From positions 806,001-870,000 of the forward strand of contig JAALGY010000044.1 in NCBI GenBank assembly GCA_032358165.1: a stretch of 64,000 bases of DNA, written 5' to 3'. How positions within the stretch are numbered: the first letter of the stretch is position 1; every line of letters starts with the position of its first letter. Made by a program: the position numbers and the translations under genes. Positions 22,362-33,775 of this stretch are shown here, piece after piece. Source of the stretch: Diplosphaera chodatii. Lineage: Eukaryota; Chlorophyta; Trebouxiophyceae; Prasiolales; Stichococcaceae. The notes below the pieces were generated by a model. It had not been told where the DNA came from, made no database searches, and saw only the letters and a program-made list of their open reading frames with translations.

Positions 22362-25300
22362 TCATGATGTGGACCCCTGGCACCCGCTGCCCGCGCCGGC
22401 CGTGCAGCCGAAGCAGTGGTTGTCGATGCCAATGGGGCGGCCCTGCGGCAACTCATACCCTAACTGTCAGGCTTTGGAAAGGAGGTTCGACACCACCACC
22501 AGCATACGCACATCATCTGCCCGATCCGCCTCTCCGCATCAGTGACATGACAGCACCTCGAGCTCCTGCAGGCTGGTGATGTCGAACACCGTCCGCGGGG
22601 CGTTCCTGCCGCCCAGGCCCAGCGCCAGCTGCTGGTTGAAGTCGCAGTCGTACAGCGCGCCGTCCCAGCCGACGCTGACTGTGTCCTGGCACATCACCCC
22701 CTGCACAGCACAATACAAGTTATGTACAAAATTATGTGCAGAACAAAAAAAGAAATTAGATTTCAGTGCACGCAGCCATTGTGACGCACTGCACCAAGGG
22801 TCCGGTCACCACACGCGGTGCGGATGTCTGCTATCCACCACCCCCACACAAGCACACCTGCTGAGCGTGTGCCCGAGTCATTGCTGCTTGTGATGTCAAG
22901 GGTGATGCGTGATCATGGCAGGATGCCTGGTCGGTGCAGCAGACTGCAGCTGTGGGCTGGCAGCACGCCCACCATCAGGAGTGCAAGAAGGTGAGCACGC
23001 TGGAAATGGGTCATGCCTCTGCTGCTGAAGGGTTGAAAGCGTTGACGAGCGTCTCCATGTAGGACTCCAGCTGCCCCCGCTGCCGCAGGTAGTCAACATA
23101 CCGCTTGATCGGCATGTTGTTCAGCGCGAACAGGCGGCTGAAGACGATGCCATACGCCTCGCGAAGCTCCGCCCTGCAGGAGCGTGGAAGCAGATCTGAA
23201 GTCAGGGCTGTGCTGCAACAGCAGGCCAGCCAGTACAACTGGTGGCTGGTCTCGCGACGCTGCCATGGAACGCCCAAGCTTCGACTGTGCAGCTTCCTTC
23301 GCAGTATTTGATCGGCAAAGCATGACTCGCACACCACAGTCCTCCAACAAAACGCATGTCCTGCGCAGAATTCCCACATAACCCAATGGACTATGACACT
23401 ACTGCGCGCACTGCAGAGGGTCTGCACCTGTACGCCTCCTCCAGGGTGGCCTGCTGGGGCGCGAGGAACGCGCCGTTGGGGTTGTACACCAGGTCCAGCT
23501 CCAAGCCGCTGCCGGGCTGGCCATACCCCGCGGCATTCAGCATCTGCAGGCCCTGTTGCAGGAAACGAGAGGCTTGATGAGACGGCGAGCTTGCCCTTGC
23601 ATCATCAAACCACACGAGTGACCACCCTGCAGTAGAGAAGATGCACTGCATGCCTCGATGTCTTGCTATTGAAATTCGTTGCTGTGGGACGCACTATGTT
23701 CACGGTGCCATTGCAACGTCAGCAGCACGTCGTCTGTGTGCACATAGCAGAGCCATCGCGCACAGCTGAGCTGCACAGGCTGCTTCAACATTCGGAAGCA
23801 TCGCGTGTACTCACCCTCAGCGCCAACGCCACAGGCTGGAGTGCTGCCGCCACAACAATCCGCATTGGGCCGATGTGTCTCAAAACGCAAAGCGCTATGA
23901 TTACCTTGATGCTGCGGTGGAAGACGCCGCCGCCGCGCTGCTCATCCACGTTGGTCGCGCTGTAGCACGGCAGGCTGGCCGCGACGCGCACGCGGTGGCG
24001 CGCCAGAAAGTCTACTAAGCCCTCCTGCCCCGGCTCCAGCAGCACCGTCAGGTTGCAGCGGTCGATGATGTCCGGGACGCCGATCTCCCGTGCGCACTCC
24101 ACGATGTACCTGCAAAGCGGTAATATGCTGATAACGTTCAACACGAGATCAGCATGACAGTCCCTTTCGGCTGCTGTGCGTGTGTGGTGCAGATGCTGCA
24201 GCTGCGCACGATGCTTGGGGCCCACGTTGGGTACAGCCGCGGCATCTGGCGGCAGAAGGAAGCCTCACAACACTCTCAGGTGCGCCAGCTGACGGGGCGC
24301 TTGCCAGCCGGACATGGCCCGTAAACCCTGGATCTCCACCTGAACTGCGGGCTGAGCTCGGGCGCGCCGCCGGTGAGGTCCAGGGTGTGCAGGGCGCCCC
24401 GCTCCAGGGCATCCTCCGCCAGCTCCAGGCACCGCACCGCCGTCGCCCGGTCCATCGCCTCGCTGCGCAGCGGCGAGCTCTCCACGTGGCAGTGGCTGCA
24501 CGCCTGCGGGGCTCGCAGGGTCTGTGGGCCGCCGCGCCACCAGAGGCCCCTTCGGCGGGGGTCCATGCTGCTGCGGTGCGCGGTGGTGCAGCGGTGTATG
24601 CGAATTTGCGAGGGAGTTCAGTGGTCCCTGGGGTCCGGAGCGGCTGCGGATGGAGCGCGGCGCACCTGGTTGCAGTACAGCCCGATGTTGAGCTGCAGGA
24701 TGCCCGCGGGGCCGCGCCTGAGCGGGGACACCCCCCGGTCCTGCACCCATATGCTCTTAGATTTGAATGAGACAGATGTACTCATGTCAAGCTCCTAAGC
24801 AGAGAGTCGCCATGCCGCGCATGCGCACTGCTTCATGCCTGCAACGTGCCACCAGCTGGACGGCGTCGCAGCAGGCTCACCGCGAGCACATGCTGGAAGG
24901 ACGGCACCCCGATGGCATCCAGCGAGCGCTGCCGCCGCCTCCGCTCATCCCTCGTCAGCGCCGCCTGCAGCAGATTGCTAGGATTGCTCGTCCACAGCTT
25001 GTTCCGCAAGGCTTGTTAATCTGCTCAGGTGCTTTTTAATACACCGCCACGGCTGTCAACCATCATCTGGCGGTCTGCATGCAGCTGCTGCATGCTGCTG
25101 CTGCTGCATGCTGCTGACCTGACCCCGACGGGCCAGCATGTCCCGCGTGGCGGCTCCCTCGGCATCCTGCCGCATCTCCTCGAGCGTCTGCGGAATGAGC
25201 GATGTCGCTGCGGCACCAGCCGCTGCGGCTGCACCGCTGGCATCTGGGCGCGCTGTGACATGCGCCACGTTCTGCGCTGCAGCCCTGCAGCATTGCACGC

Positions 25301-25397
25301 TGGCACGCTTCGTCCTCGTGCTCTGCCCGAAGCTGCTCTCGTTGCGTGTAGCATCCGAGAAGTCTCGCAGGTTTGCCGGGTACAGATTGCACAGCAT
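22362..25397 (-). CDS. arsS: ArsS-type radical SAM / Cys-rich protein (arsenosugar biosynthesis family)
   Basis: Nine exons: 25119-25397, 24881-24964, 24666-24740, 24340-24503, 23905-24109, 23428-23552, 23017-23173, 22557-22700, 22362-22442. Total 437 aa, all in phase. The radical SAM cluster motif is C144-x3-C148-x2-C151 (LYCNQACSHCHVESS). It is followed by DLTGGAPELSPQFR, then DRCNLTVLLEPGQEGL, LPCYSATNVDEQRGGGVF, LDLVYNPNGAFL, FALNNMPIKRY, MCQDTVSVGWDG and LYDCDFNQQ. The C-terminus is the Cys-rich HCFGCTAGAGSGC. This order is that of the radical SAM/Cys-rich family containing ArsS, which adds the 5'-deoxyadenosyl group to dimethylarsinous acid in arsenosugar synthesis. The first about 70 residues are basic, Ser/Ala-rich and absent from bacterial homologues, so look like an organelle transit peptide. 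The intron 22701-23016 uses a GC donor. Arsenic chemistry is inferred from the family. Confidence 0.92.
22701..23016 (-). other. GC-AG intron in arsS
   Basis: The exon ends NPSAAE with GAG followed by GCATGA. Reading through gives an immediate stop. Using GC as donor restores phase 0 and joins FNPSAAE to GVMCQDTVSV, the expected family continuity. Confidence 0.75.
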
Positions 25398-26635
25398 GGC
25401 ATGGGCAGCTGCCGTCAGTCATGCACGACGCTCATATCAAAGGAATTCGAGGAGACATGAATGTGCGGCATGGCACGAACTGCCCATCAGACCCCGCTGC
25501 TTTCGCATCGTCTGCATGGGGTGGCAAGATATATGCGCATGGTGCAGAGCGTGCCTGATGCATCCGCTGTTAGCTGGCTTCGATGACCGTTGTTGCTGGA
25601 TCGAGAAGGGAGTAAGTTGGGGAGACAACAATGCTGCTATGCTGCTGTTGCTCATGCGACCTGCATGCATGTGCGGCATGCCCATGCTGGCAAGCTCCAG
25701 GTTCAACGTCAAGGTCGTATAGGGTTACACACTCTCGGAGCGTATCAGCTTGCTATATTCGCGCTCCACATCAGCGTGAAACACTGCAAGCCGCGTGACT
25801 GACTTGCTGCACCTGATACACAATTGCCACTGCAGCAGCATGTCATGGGTCAGGGCTTACTGGCGCAAAGCCCTAGGATGCGGCTGCTTCAAAGCCAGGC
25901 CAGCTGCTGCGTGCCAATCACATCCGCCGCGCCGCATCCCGTCCCTCTTCTCCTCGGGCCCGTCGTAGAGCTGCTTAGAAGGTCGTGTACGCTGCCAGCA
26001 GCCCGGCGCAGAGGTTTCTATCCTCCACAGGTGAGCCGACTGCCGTCGATCCGCCGTTGCAAATCTATCGATGCCGACCATTGCATCCATGCAGTGATCA
26101 TTGCGCCCGGTGCAGTAGCCTCCTGACCTCGTGATATCATCCGAGCGTGGTCCGCACGCCGCTGCAAAGTGTTTGTTACGCCCGCAGCCGTAACAGATCT
26201 GTTTTGATGCCGCGGCCCCATCTAAGGCTTGCAAGCCATATGATGCCGAGGGCTTCTGCATGCGATGCCATGGAGCAATGCAGCGTCCTGCGATGCTGTA
26301 CGGGGTCCACTCCGGCGTGGAATCCTATCCTTTATTGCATCGAGCAGCCACCTAGCTTTGCCAACTGCCACATCGCTTTCTTCCGATGCATGCAGCGCTG
26401 ATGTGGGCAGCGTACTATCAATCGACAGTTGGCCTGCTGTGCATCACCCATGCATGCCGTGGCATCAGCGCAGAGGCCACAGCCTGTTGCAATCGGTGGC
26501 ATTGACCTGTGGTGTACCGGCCGCACCCTGCTGGCCACCCGTTCCTTTGTCATGTCGCGAAGCGCACCGGCCCCATACAACTTCACGCATCACATCCGAG
26601 GGCTCCTCCGCTGCGCGGCAGGTGGGACGGCAGCC
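25398..26635. other. Divergent intergenic region arsS / secreted protein
   Basis: This 1.24-kb stretch lies between outward-facing starts. It should hold both promoters. It is less GC-rich than the flanking exons and has no recognisable coding segment or RNA gene. Confidence 0.4.
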
Positions 26636-29575
26636 ATGGCGCGCAGCCACACGGCCGCGCTGCTTGCAGCGCTCCTCATTGCAGCCCTCAGCCCGGCGGC
26701 GGCGCAGCAGACGACCTCCATCCTGGTGGCCCCGGGCCCCGCGGCGGCCGCCAACACGCCGGACCTGGCCCCCGAGCCCGTCAGCAGCGCGCCGGCCGCC
26801 TCGCCGGCGGCGGCGCCCGCAAAGGCGACGGCCCGCCCCACCACCATCACGGCGGCCGCGGCGCCCGCCACCGACATCGCCACCACCTCCACCGTCGGCT
26901 CCGGCTCGTCCGCTGTCACGGCCACGGGCGTCGCGCCGTCGTCCTCCCAGCTCGCAGGCGGCGAGGTGTGCTTTCACGTCCACAGATGCTGCGTTGCCGC
27001 ACGGCGGCGCCTCCTGTGCTGACGCCCAGCCGTGCGGCTTGCAGTGCAATTTCCACCATGCGCTTTCAAGCAGGTCCATGTGGGCCGACTGCCGCTGAAC
27101 GATATGGTGGCCACAAGGCGGCTTTTGCGCGCAGCTGTGGCGTATCAGGCCTCAAACTGTAGCCCTTGATGGACCTGACTATGAAACTGACTGGTACCAT
27201 GATGCTTCATGCAGGCGCCCAACAACCGCACCGTCGGCACGCAGCTGGTGGTGCCGCCCGGCGGCTGCCTCATCGTGTCCGTCACCTCCGCCATGGACCT
27301 GTGCCTGCAGGACGCGTCCTTTGCGGTGCGCGCTGCCACCTGCCGTCAAAGGATTGTGCCTGAGTCCACACGCCGCATCAGTGGCTCTGCATGCGCCGAT
27401 GCCGTAGCAGCGGCTGTGCACCGTGAAAGTGTGCGCACCAAGCAGCCGGCAGCACCCCGCACCGCCAAGGTCCTGGCGGCGTTGAACGCAGGTGAACAAC
27501 CAGAGCATCGCGATCCCGGCGGACTACCGCGCCGCCGGCATCGCGAACTCCAACACGTTCTTCAACAACAGCGACTACAAAGCAAACAACGCGGGGTGCC
27601 GGGCCGCGGGCGCCTCGTGAGCATCTTGCAACCCATATTTCACACCCCTCACGTCGCTCGCAGCGCTTCGATTTTCCGGTCTGCCTGTCGAGGGGCGTGC
27701 TGGCACACACCTCTGGCTCTTCGCTGCAGGGTGCCCTGCGCCGCACCGTGCACAGCGTGACAGCAGAGCTGCATGGCAGGATGCTGCGCGCTCCCTGCAC
27801 TGAGCAGCCCCGCCCTCACGTGCATGCCACCCGCTCCGCGCAGGGTGACGCAGATTTACGAGACGCGCGGCTGCGTCCTGGCGTCGGCCGCCACCTCGAC
27901 CGTCGGCGCGGCCGTCGCGACCGACATCCGCAACTCCTTCGTCTGCACCTCCTCAGGTGGGCAGCCCCAGCGACAGCAGCAGCGTATTGGCGGGCGGGGT
28001 TCAGGTTCTCGCCCAGTTGGAACTGGCACCATGCAGGGGTGCGCGCCTCGAGAAGAGCAAGAATTTCTAGCTGTCACTAGGGCAAGCGCCGCTGATCTGA
28101 GCGGGTCGGTGCACATAGACTCACGCCTGGCGAAATCTCGTGTTCTGTCTGACGTGGGTGTCCACTCCCTGGCCAGGCACTGACACGACCAACTACGCGC
28201 GCGTGTTTGGCGCAACCGCCCAGGAGAAGCGCCTGTGCAGCGTCGCCATCCAGGATGCGCAGAAGGTGACATGCTGGTCCAGTTGCCGTCACCCTGCTGC
28301 GGTTACCAAGCTACCCAGCAGCCGTGAATGCCTGTGACCAGTGCTGGTGCTGCTGCTGCACAGCAAGACGGCAGATGCTGTCTCTGACATCTCCCCTCAA
28401 GCGCCGCCCTGACGCGCCCGTGCAGCCCCGCTGGTGCATGCTGGCATGTCGTCCGCGTCGACGCCGTGGCCGCAAGTCGTCAGCAGATCCCCAACCCCAA
28501 ACCCTTGTGACATCGCAGTCGATCGCCGCCGGCAACGGGGACAGCCAGTCGGGCGACCCGTGCACGGCGGCGCGCGCCACCTTCATCATCCCCAACCCCT
28601 GCCCCACCTACAACACCACCGTCAACACCACGGTGGGCACGCGTCTGGTGTCCAGACTGCTCCTAGATTCATGAACCACTACCTTGTGAAGCGCTGGTTC
28701 CAAGGAGGCCTCCCTGACAACCTGGCGCACGTGCATGAGCAGCGCATGCAGCAGAGGGTATATCAGTGGCTGACGTGTTGCGCATCTCCCTGCAGGGCCG
28801 CTTTTTCCTGGCGCCGGACATTGTGGCGCCGCCGCCGATGCTGGAGCCCCTCGCCGCGCCCGAGGCAGCGCCGGGCGCCGCACCAGGCGCCGCACCACGT
28901 GAGCGGTGTTGGGTAGTCGCACCTCAGACAGCAGCCCTTACCTGAGTGCACGACGCCAGCGCACATGGCACTGGATGCACATCAGCTCGGTAACGAGGTT
29001 CAGGCACTTCCTGCCATTCAGCCCGACGGCTGCAGCAGCGCCCATGCTGCCTGGCATGCTGGACGTCCTGGCTTGTGCATCCAATCGCGCCCACCGTCTG
29101 CAAACCCGTCAACAGCCCAGGCTGTGAATACTGTCCTTGCTGGCAGCTCGGCAACCATCGTGCACTGAGGCGCGCACAACCGTCGACACCTGAGGATGTT
29201 GCGCCTGATGTGCTGCAGTGCTGGCGCCGGAAACCGCCCCGGCCGCCGCCCCCGGCTTCGCGCCCGCCCCCGCCCCAGGGCCTACCGGCTCTGGCGGCAG
29301 CCTGACTGCCGGTATGCCACCGCTGTCCCGCAGCAGTTGTGCTCGACAACTTGCAGACCGCTGCGGTCCTGGCACCGTCAGCGGCGCCTTGCCTGCCATG
29401 CTGCATGGTGCCAGTTTGCGCGGTCACCAGGAGTCTGAGGGTGGCTGCTCTTTCCTCCGCAGGCGACCTGGCACCCGCCACAGCCCCCGCCCCGGCGCCC
29501 CAGTCAGCCAGCCGCACCGCAGCCTTTAGCGCCGCCGCCGCTGTGGCTCTGGCCGCATGCGCTGCGCTGGCATAG
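26636..29575 (+). CDS. Secreted Cys-containing, Ala/Pro-rich protein of unknown function
   Basis: Nine exons: 26636-26965, 27215-27325, 27492-27616, 27844-27956, 28177-28265, 28519-28647, 28796-28898, 29219-29311, 29463-29575. All are in phase; 401 aa. The N-terminus is a textbook signal peptide (SHTAALLAALLIAALSPAAA). A Thr/Ser/Pro/Ala linker fills about residues 25-105. A folded-looking core follows with spaced cysteines (PPGGCLIVSV, DLCLQD, NNAGCRAAG, TRGCVLASAA, RLCSVAIQDAQK, DPCTAARA, PNPCPTYNTT) and several N-glycosylation sequons. A second Pro/Ala-rich linker precedes a C-terminal hydrophobic tail ending ALAACAALA, like a GPI-anchor signal. The layout suggests a cell-surface or wall protein. 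I recognise no enzyme family. The donor of the sixth exon may alternatively be 15 bp earlier. Confidence 0.62.
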
Positions 29576-30395
29576 AGTCCTGTGTGTCACGCGGCGGTGT
29601 GACTAGGAGAGCATGGGCGACACCGCTTGCCATGAGCATGGAGGATGCGCCATGGAAGCGGTCTTCAAGGGCTGAACAACACCGTATATGCTGCTGGCAG
29701 CGATGCTCTGTTGGAGCGGACAGGACAACCATCTCAGAAGGGGATCTTGGTAGTGACCTCTGGGATCTGGCTGACAGCTTAGGGTGGAACAGTGCGACGC
29801 ACATGTAGGACAGAGCAGCAGACACTGGCGTTGGGGAAGGCTGCAGTTGCAGTTGCAGACCCTTGGGTCAGCCTGACATGGCGCTGCTGAGATGCAGCAG
29901 GTCGACTACAGTGGCCAAAGGCCTGTTTGCAGCATTGACATGTGACTTTGATCGTGACGTGGACAGCAGGAGAGGGTCAAACTGAGAGCCGTGGGCTCGC
30001 TTTCTTGGAAGACTTTGCAGTGCCGAGGTGCCGGTGCAAGTTGCCCAGGCAAATGCTGCATCTCTTTGCTTTATAAAGCTGCGATATGCGTGCTCTCTTT
30101 CCCCTTCTCTGGGCACGACTGTGGGCGTGGTCACCTCGTCTGCTCTCGTTTCAGCGTCAGTCTTCTCCGTACAGGCAGCATGCAGTGCAGCAAGCAGTGT
30201 CATAGGGCCGCACTTGAGTGGGAGGTAATCAGGGCCAGCGCTGCAAGATGTCTCGGTCTGCTACGTATGGCAGCCTGCCCTATGTACCAGGTGCCAATGC
30301 ACAGCCATGGCTCGTGCCTGCCTCGCTCTAACCCCATCACCCAGGGCACGTCAGCCGCCGGCGATGCCCCACCCTGAAGCCATTCGCCCTGCGCT
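29576..30395. other. Convergent intergenic region
   Basis: These 820 bp lie between stops at 29575 (plus) and 30396 (minus). They should contain the two 3' UTRs. No further gene is seen. Confidence 0.4.
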
Positions 30396-30785
30396 CTACT
30401 TCCCCTTCAGGGTGTCGGCGATGCCCGGCGGCGCCGAGACGCCCTCCTTGAACTTGCGCATGAACTCCTTGCGCTCTGCTGGGCTGATGCCGCGCTTCTT
30501 GGTGCCCTCCATGCTGTACCCTGACATGGATGCTGCCGTTGATGAGCCGCCGCGGCCGAGGCTCTCCTGGTACGCGACCTTGGTCTTGGCCTCAGCTGCG
30601 CCCCCCGTGGCCAGGCTGAGAGCGCCAAGCACGCCTGCGACTGCGCCGAGAGCTGCACGGCGGGAGACCTGCTCAGTGGCGTCAGCCCGGACCACCACCA
30701 CGGCAGTGCGTCGCTGTGCTGGGGCTGCTGCGCGGGTCACGACCCGTGTCTGGACCATGCTCGCGGCCATGGTGCTGGCTGCCAT
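30396..30785 (-). CDS. Intronless thylakoid-lumen-type small protein (Tat-like targeting)
   Basis: One uninterrupted ATG-to-stop frame of 129 aa, unusual here because almost every neighbour is split by introns. The N-terminus is a bipartite plastid/lumen presequence: a Ser/Ala/Arg/Thr-rich transit region (1-33), then a twin-arginine motif SRRAAL (41-46), a hydrophobic stretch GAVAGVLGALSLATGG and an AEA cleavage-type site near residue 66. The mature part is only about 63 residues, basic, with MEGTKKRGISPAERKEFMRK, and has no cysteine. This resembles small lumenal photosystem-associated proteins, but I cannot name it. Lumen location is a strong inference from the presequence; role unknown. It is divergent from CMSS1. 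Confidence 0.68.
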   Translation of the reverse strand: MAASTMAASMVQTRVVTRAAAPAQRRTAVVVVRADATEQVSRRAALGAVAGVLGALSLATGGAAEAKTKVAYQESLGRGGSSTAASMSGYSMEGTKKRGISPAERKEFMRKFKEGVSAPPGIADTLKGK

Positions 30786-31465
30786 GGTGTATGTATTGCT
30801 ACTGCAGGGCTTGCAAACGATACGTCAGGTATGACACCAGGTGGTCAAGGAGGCAGGCGCTGACGCTGCACTGCGCGACGAAGATAATGCTATGATCTGG
30901 CACCGCGGTGGTGGAAGCACCTGTGGATGCTGGATGCATCGTGACTGCAGGGTGGCCAAAAGTGTTTCGGCACCACTGCAGGTGTTACACTCCGCGCCGC
31001 ACAGCATGATGGCAGTGTGCCCCGTTCAGTTGTTGCAAACATCACAGATGCAAGGAGACCAACATTTGCCTGCGTTGCTGATGAGATCGAGCTGCGTCGG
31101 GTGGTGACTGGCAAGTCCTATGCCAGAGGAGTGGTTTTGCAGTTGACACCCTGTTCCACACACCCCGTGGAACAGGCGCAGGCGTGCGTGCCCTTGTATA
31201 CTCCTGCCGCTGGGACACACCTCTGTTGGGCAGGTGAACATTGCAGGATGTTTCCACACCATGCACTGGCATATGGCGGCATGCTGCTGCGGCGGGAGTG
31301 ATGCCATGCGAGTGTGACTACCATGCGCACGTTGGACATGCAGCTGCCGTGAGCACCTGAGCCAAACGCCACCAGCGCTGTGAAATCCACAGGGCTGGGG
31401 GTCCGTGAGCCGCCGCTGACAGCGCACCGCAGCTGCACCGCGACCGCGGCGGCTGCCGGCGGACG
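30786..31465. promoter_or_regulatory. Divergent promoter region lumen protein / CMSS1
   Basis: A 680-bp region lies between outward-facing start codons and must supply both promoters. No defined element was recognised. Confidence 0.4.
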
Positions 31466-33601
31466 ATGGCGCTCATGGCGCGCAGCAAGGCCAAGCACAG
31501 GGGCCCCGCCAAGCACAAGCCCAAGCTCAAGGTCAAGGGAGCCGGCGCGGCGAAGCGCAAGGCGCAGAGGCAGCGCCGGGGCGGGGATGCCATGGACGCA
31601 GAGCCCACACGGCCAGGTCAGCATGACGCATGGTGCCTGTACGGGTGCAGTGTGTAGTGCATGGAGCAGCTGTAACGTATGTCGTGTCACTGGCGGCTGC
31701 CTGGCCTCACAAGATCGTCCTAGCATTTGCAGTCGGTGCTCGCGGTGCGACGGGCGGGGACGATGACGACTTCGGCGGCATGGCGGCGTCGGACGCAGGC
31801 TCCCTCGACAGCGCGGGCGCAGCAGCGCTGGCGGCAGACATCGAGGGCGACGATGGCGTCGGGGCGGCAGCGCAGGCGGCCGTCCCGAAGACGAAGAACC
31901 AGCAGAAGAAGCTGCGGAAGAAGCAGGTGCGGCCCTCCTGCTTTGGAGGCCGCCGGCGAGCTTGCTGCCTCGGCGCGACCGCCGGCTGCAGGGCGCCGAG
32001 GCTCGGCAGCTGCAGCGGCTGCGATGCGGACCCGCGTGTCGCTGGAGGCCGTCTCTGACTTCATGAGACCCTGCATGAGTACAACCTTGCATGCGTCAGG
32101 TGAAGAAGCGCAAGGCGGCGGTGGACTTCGAGGCCAGCCGGGGGCGGGCCGCGGCTCTCGCGGAGGCGGACCCCGCGACGCAGGCCGACTGGCTGTGGGC
32201 CTCCTATGCGGCGGCGACGGGCGCGGCGGCCGACCAGCGCGGGGCCTTTGACGGTGAGCGCGGCGGCACGCCTCCTGCTGACCGAGGTCACCCCAGCGGC
32301 GGCGCACTCCATGCTGTCTGCCGTCTTGCCTCCACCGTCCTGCACACTGGTGGGCTTCCATTCAAACGAGTGAGCCCTCGGATGCGGCGACCGTGGCGGT
32401 GTCTGCGCACCCCGCAGGCGGCCGCATGGTGCCGCTGGGCGGGCCGGGGCGGCTGGAGGACAAGCTGCGGGCGGCGGCGGGGCCCGACTGGCGCCGCCAC
32501 CTGGGCGCCGACGCAGCCCGCCCCAACGGCGCCCCCAGCGTCCTGCTCATCGCCCCCTCGGCCGCCGGCGCCAATCGCCTCATCAAGCGGCTGCCGGCGC
32601 TGCACCAGGTGGGGCGCCGCACGTGGCTTTGGGTTTTGCGAGCGCTGCCGAGTGGTCCCGTGCGGCGCGGGTGCGCGTCAAATCAGCAGCCGCCGGTCCC
32701 GCGCAGCCCAGTGGCTGTGAGGTTCCTGCCAACCTTGTTCTCAGCTGCTGCTCGGCCCAACCTCGACGCTCTGCGTGCGCGCTGCTGACGCGCTGTTCCG
32801 ACGCCTCGGCCGCAGGAGTGCAGGGTGGCCAAGCTGTTCGCGAAGCACCTGAAGGTGGGCGACCAGCAGGCGGCGCTGCTACAGGGCGCCCCCGCGATCG
32901 GCGTCGGCACCCCGCACCGCCTGGCCCAGGTTTGCGTCCTCCCAGTGCAGCAGCACTGCTGCGTGTACCTGCCCTCCACGCCTTCCTGCAACCGCCCTTC
33001 TGGCTTCCATGCAGAATGCGTGTGGCTGTCATGCTGCATGTGCAAGTAGCAGGAATCAAACACAGCGTTCGGTATGTGGCGCAGCTCGCGGACCTGGGGG
33101 CGCTCAAGCTGGAGCGGCTGCGGCTGGTGCTGCTGGACGTCGCGCTCGACGCCAAGCAGCGGTGCGCAGCTTGTACACTGTGAATCTTGGATCAAAAACC
33201 TGACTAGCAGGGGACCGGAAGGGAGCTCCAGCATGCATCCGCTGCCAGCTGCTTGTGAGCGACGCCCGTCCACGGTCATGCTGCCACGCGATCCGCTGGG
33301 ACGGTGAACTGGCAGGCTGATCCCGGTTCCTGAGAAGACACTGGTGCACCTTGATGCTGAACGTCCTCTGCCGGCACCACTCTGCTCCTGACTGTTGTGC
33401 ACCCAGTGCAGGGAGTGCCATGAAGGTGATGGCAGAGTTGCACGGTCTGATCGAGACTTGTACTGTATGCATTGCAGGACCATTTTGGACATCCCTGAGA
33501 TGACGGGGGACTTCTGGCGGTTCTTTCAACAGCACTGGGGCCCGCGGCTGGCCGCAGGCCAGGCTCGCATAGGCCTTTTCAACAGCCAGGATGGTGCCTG
33601 A
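31466..33601 (+). CDS. CMSS1: CMSS1/Cms1 family small-subunit ribosome biogenesis protein
   Basis: Seven exons (31466-31616, 31733-31926, 32100-32253, 32418-32608, 32816-32929, 33085-33161, 33478-33601), in-phase, 334 aa. The N-terminus is very Lys/Arg-rich (nucleolar type), followed by an acidic DDDDF patch and a KTKNQQKKLRKKQVKKRK cluster. The C-terminal half follows the Cms1 pattern, a degenerate helicase-like fold without Walker motifs: PSVLLIAPSAAGANRLIK, then CRVAKLFAKHLKVGDQ, the diagnostic GVGTPHRLAQ, LRLVLLDVALDAKQRTILDIPEM and a final ARIGLF. Yeast Cms1 belongs to the 90S pre-ribosome. ATG at 31475 in the same frame is a possible alternative start. Confidence 0.93.
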
Positions 33602-33775
33602 CTGTAGCAGGCGACAGTACCATGCTTCTGTACCTAGGCAAGTGCGTCGTTTAATACAGCAGGCAGTGCAGCTGCGGTGTGCCAGTCGCTGGGGCAGGCA
33701 GTCACAAACGCCAGTTTTTGGGTTTTCAGCAGCCATTGGAAGGCGGTCTCGGTCTGCTCATGCACAGCACATCTT

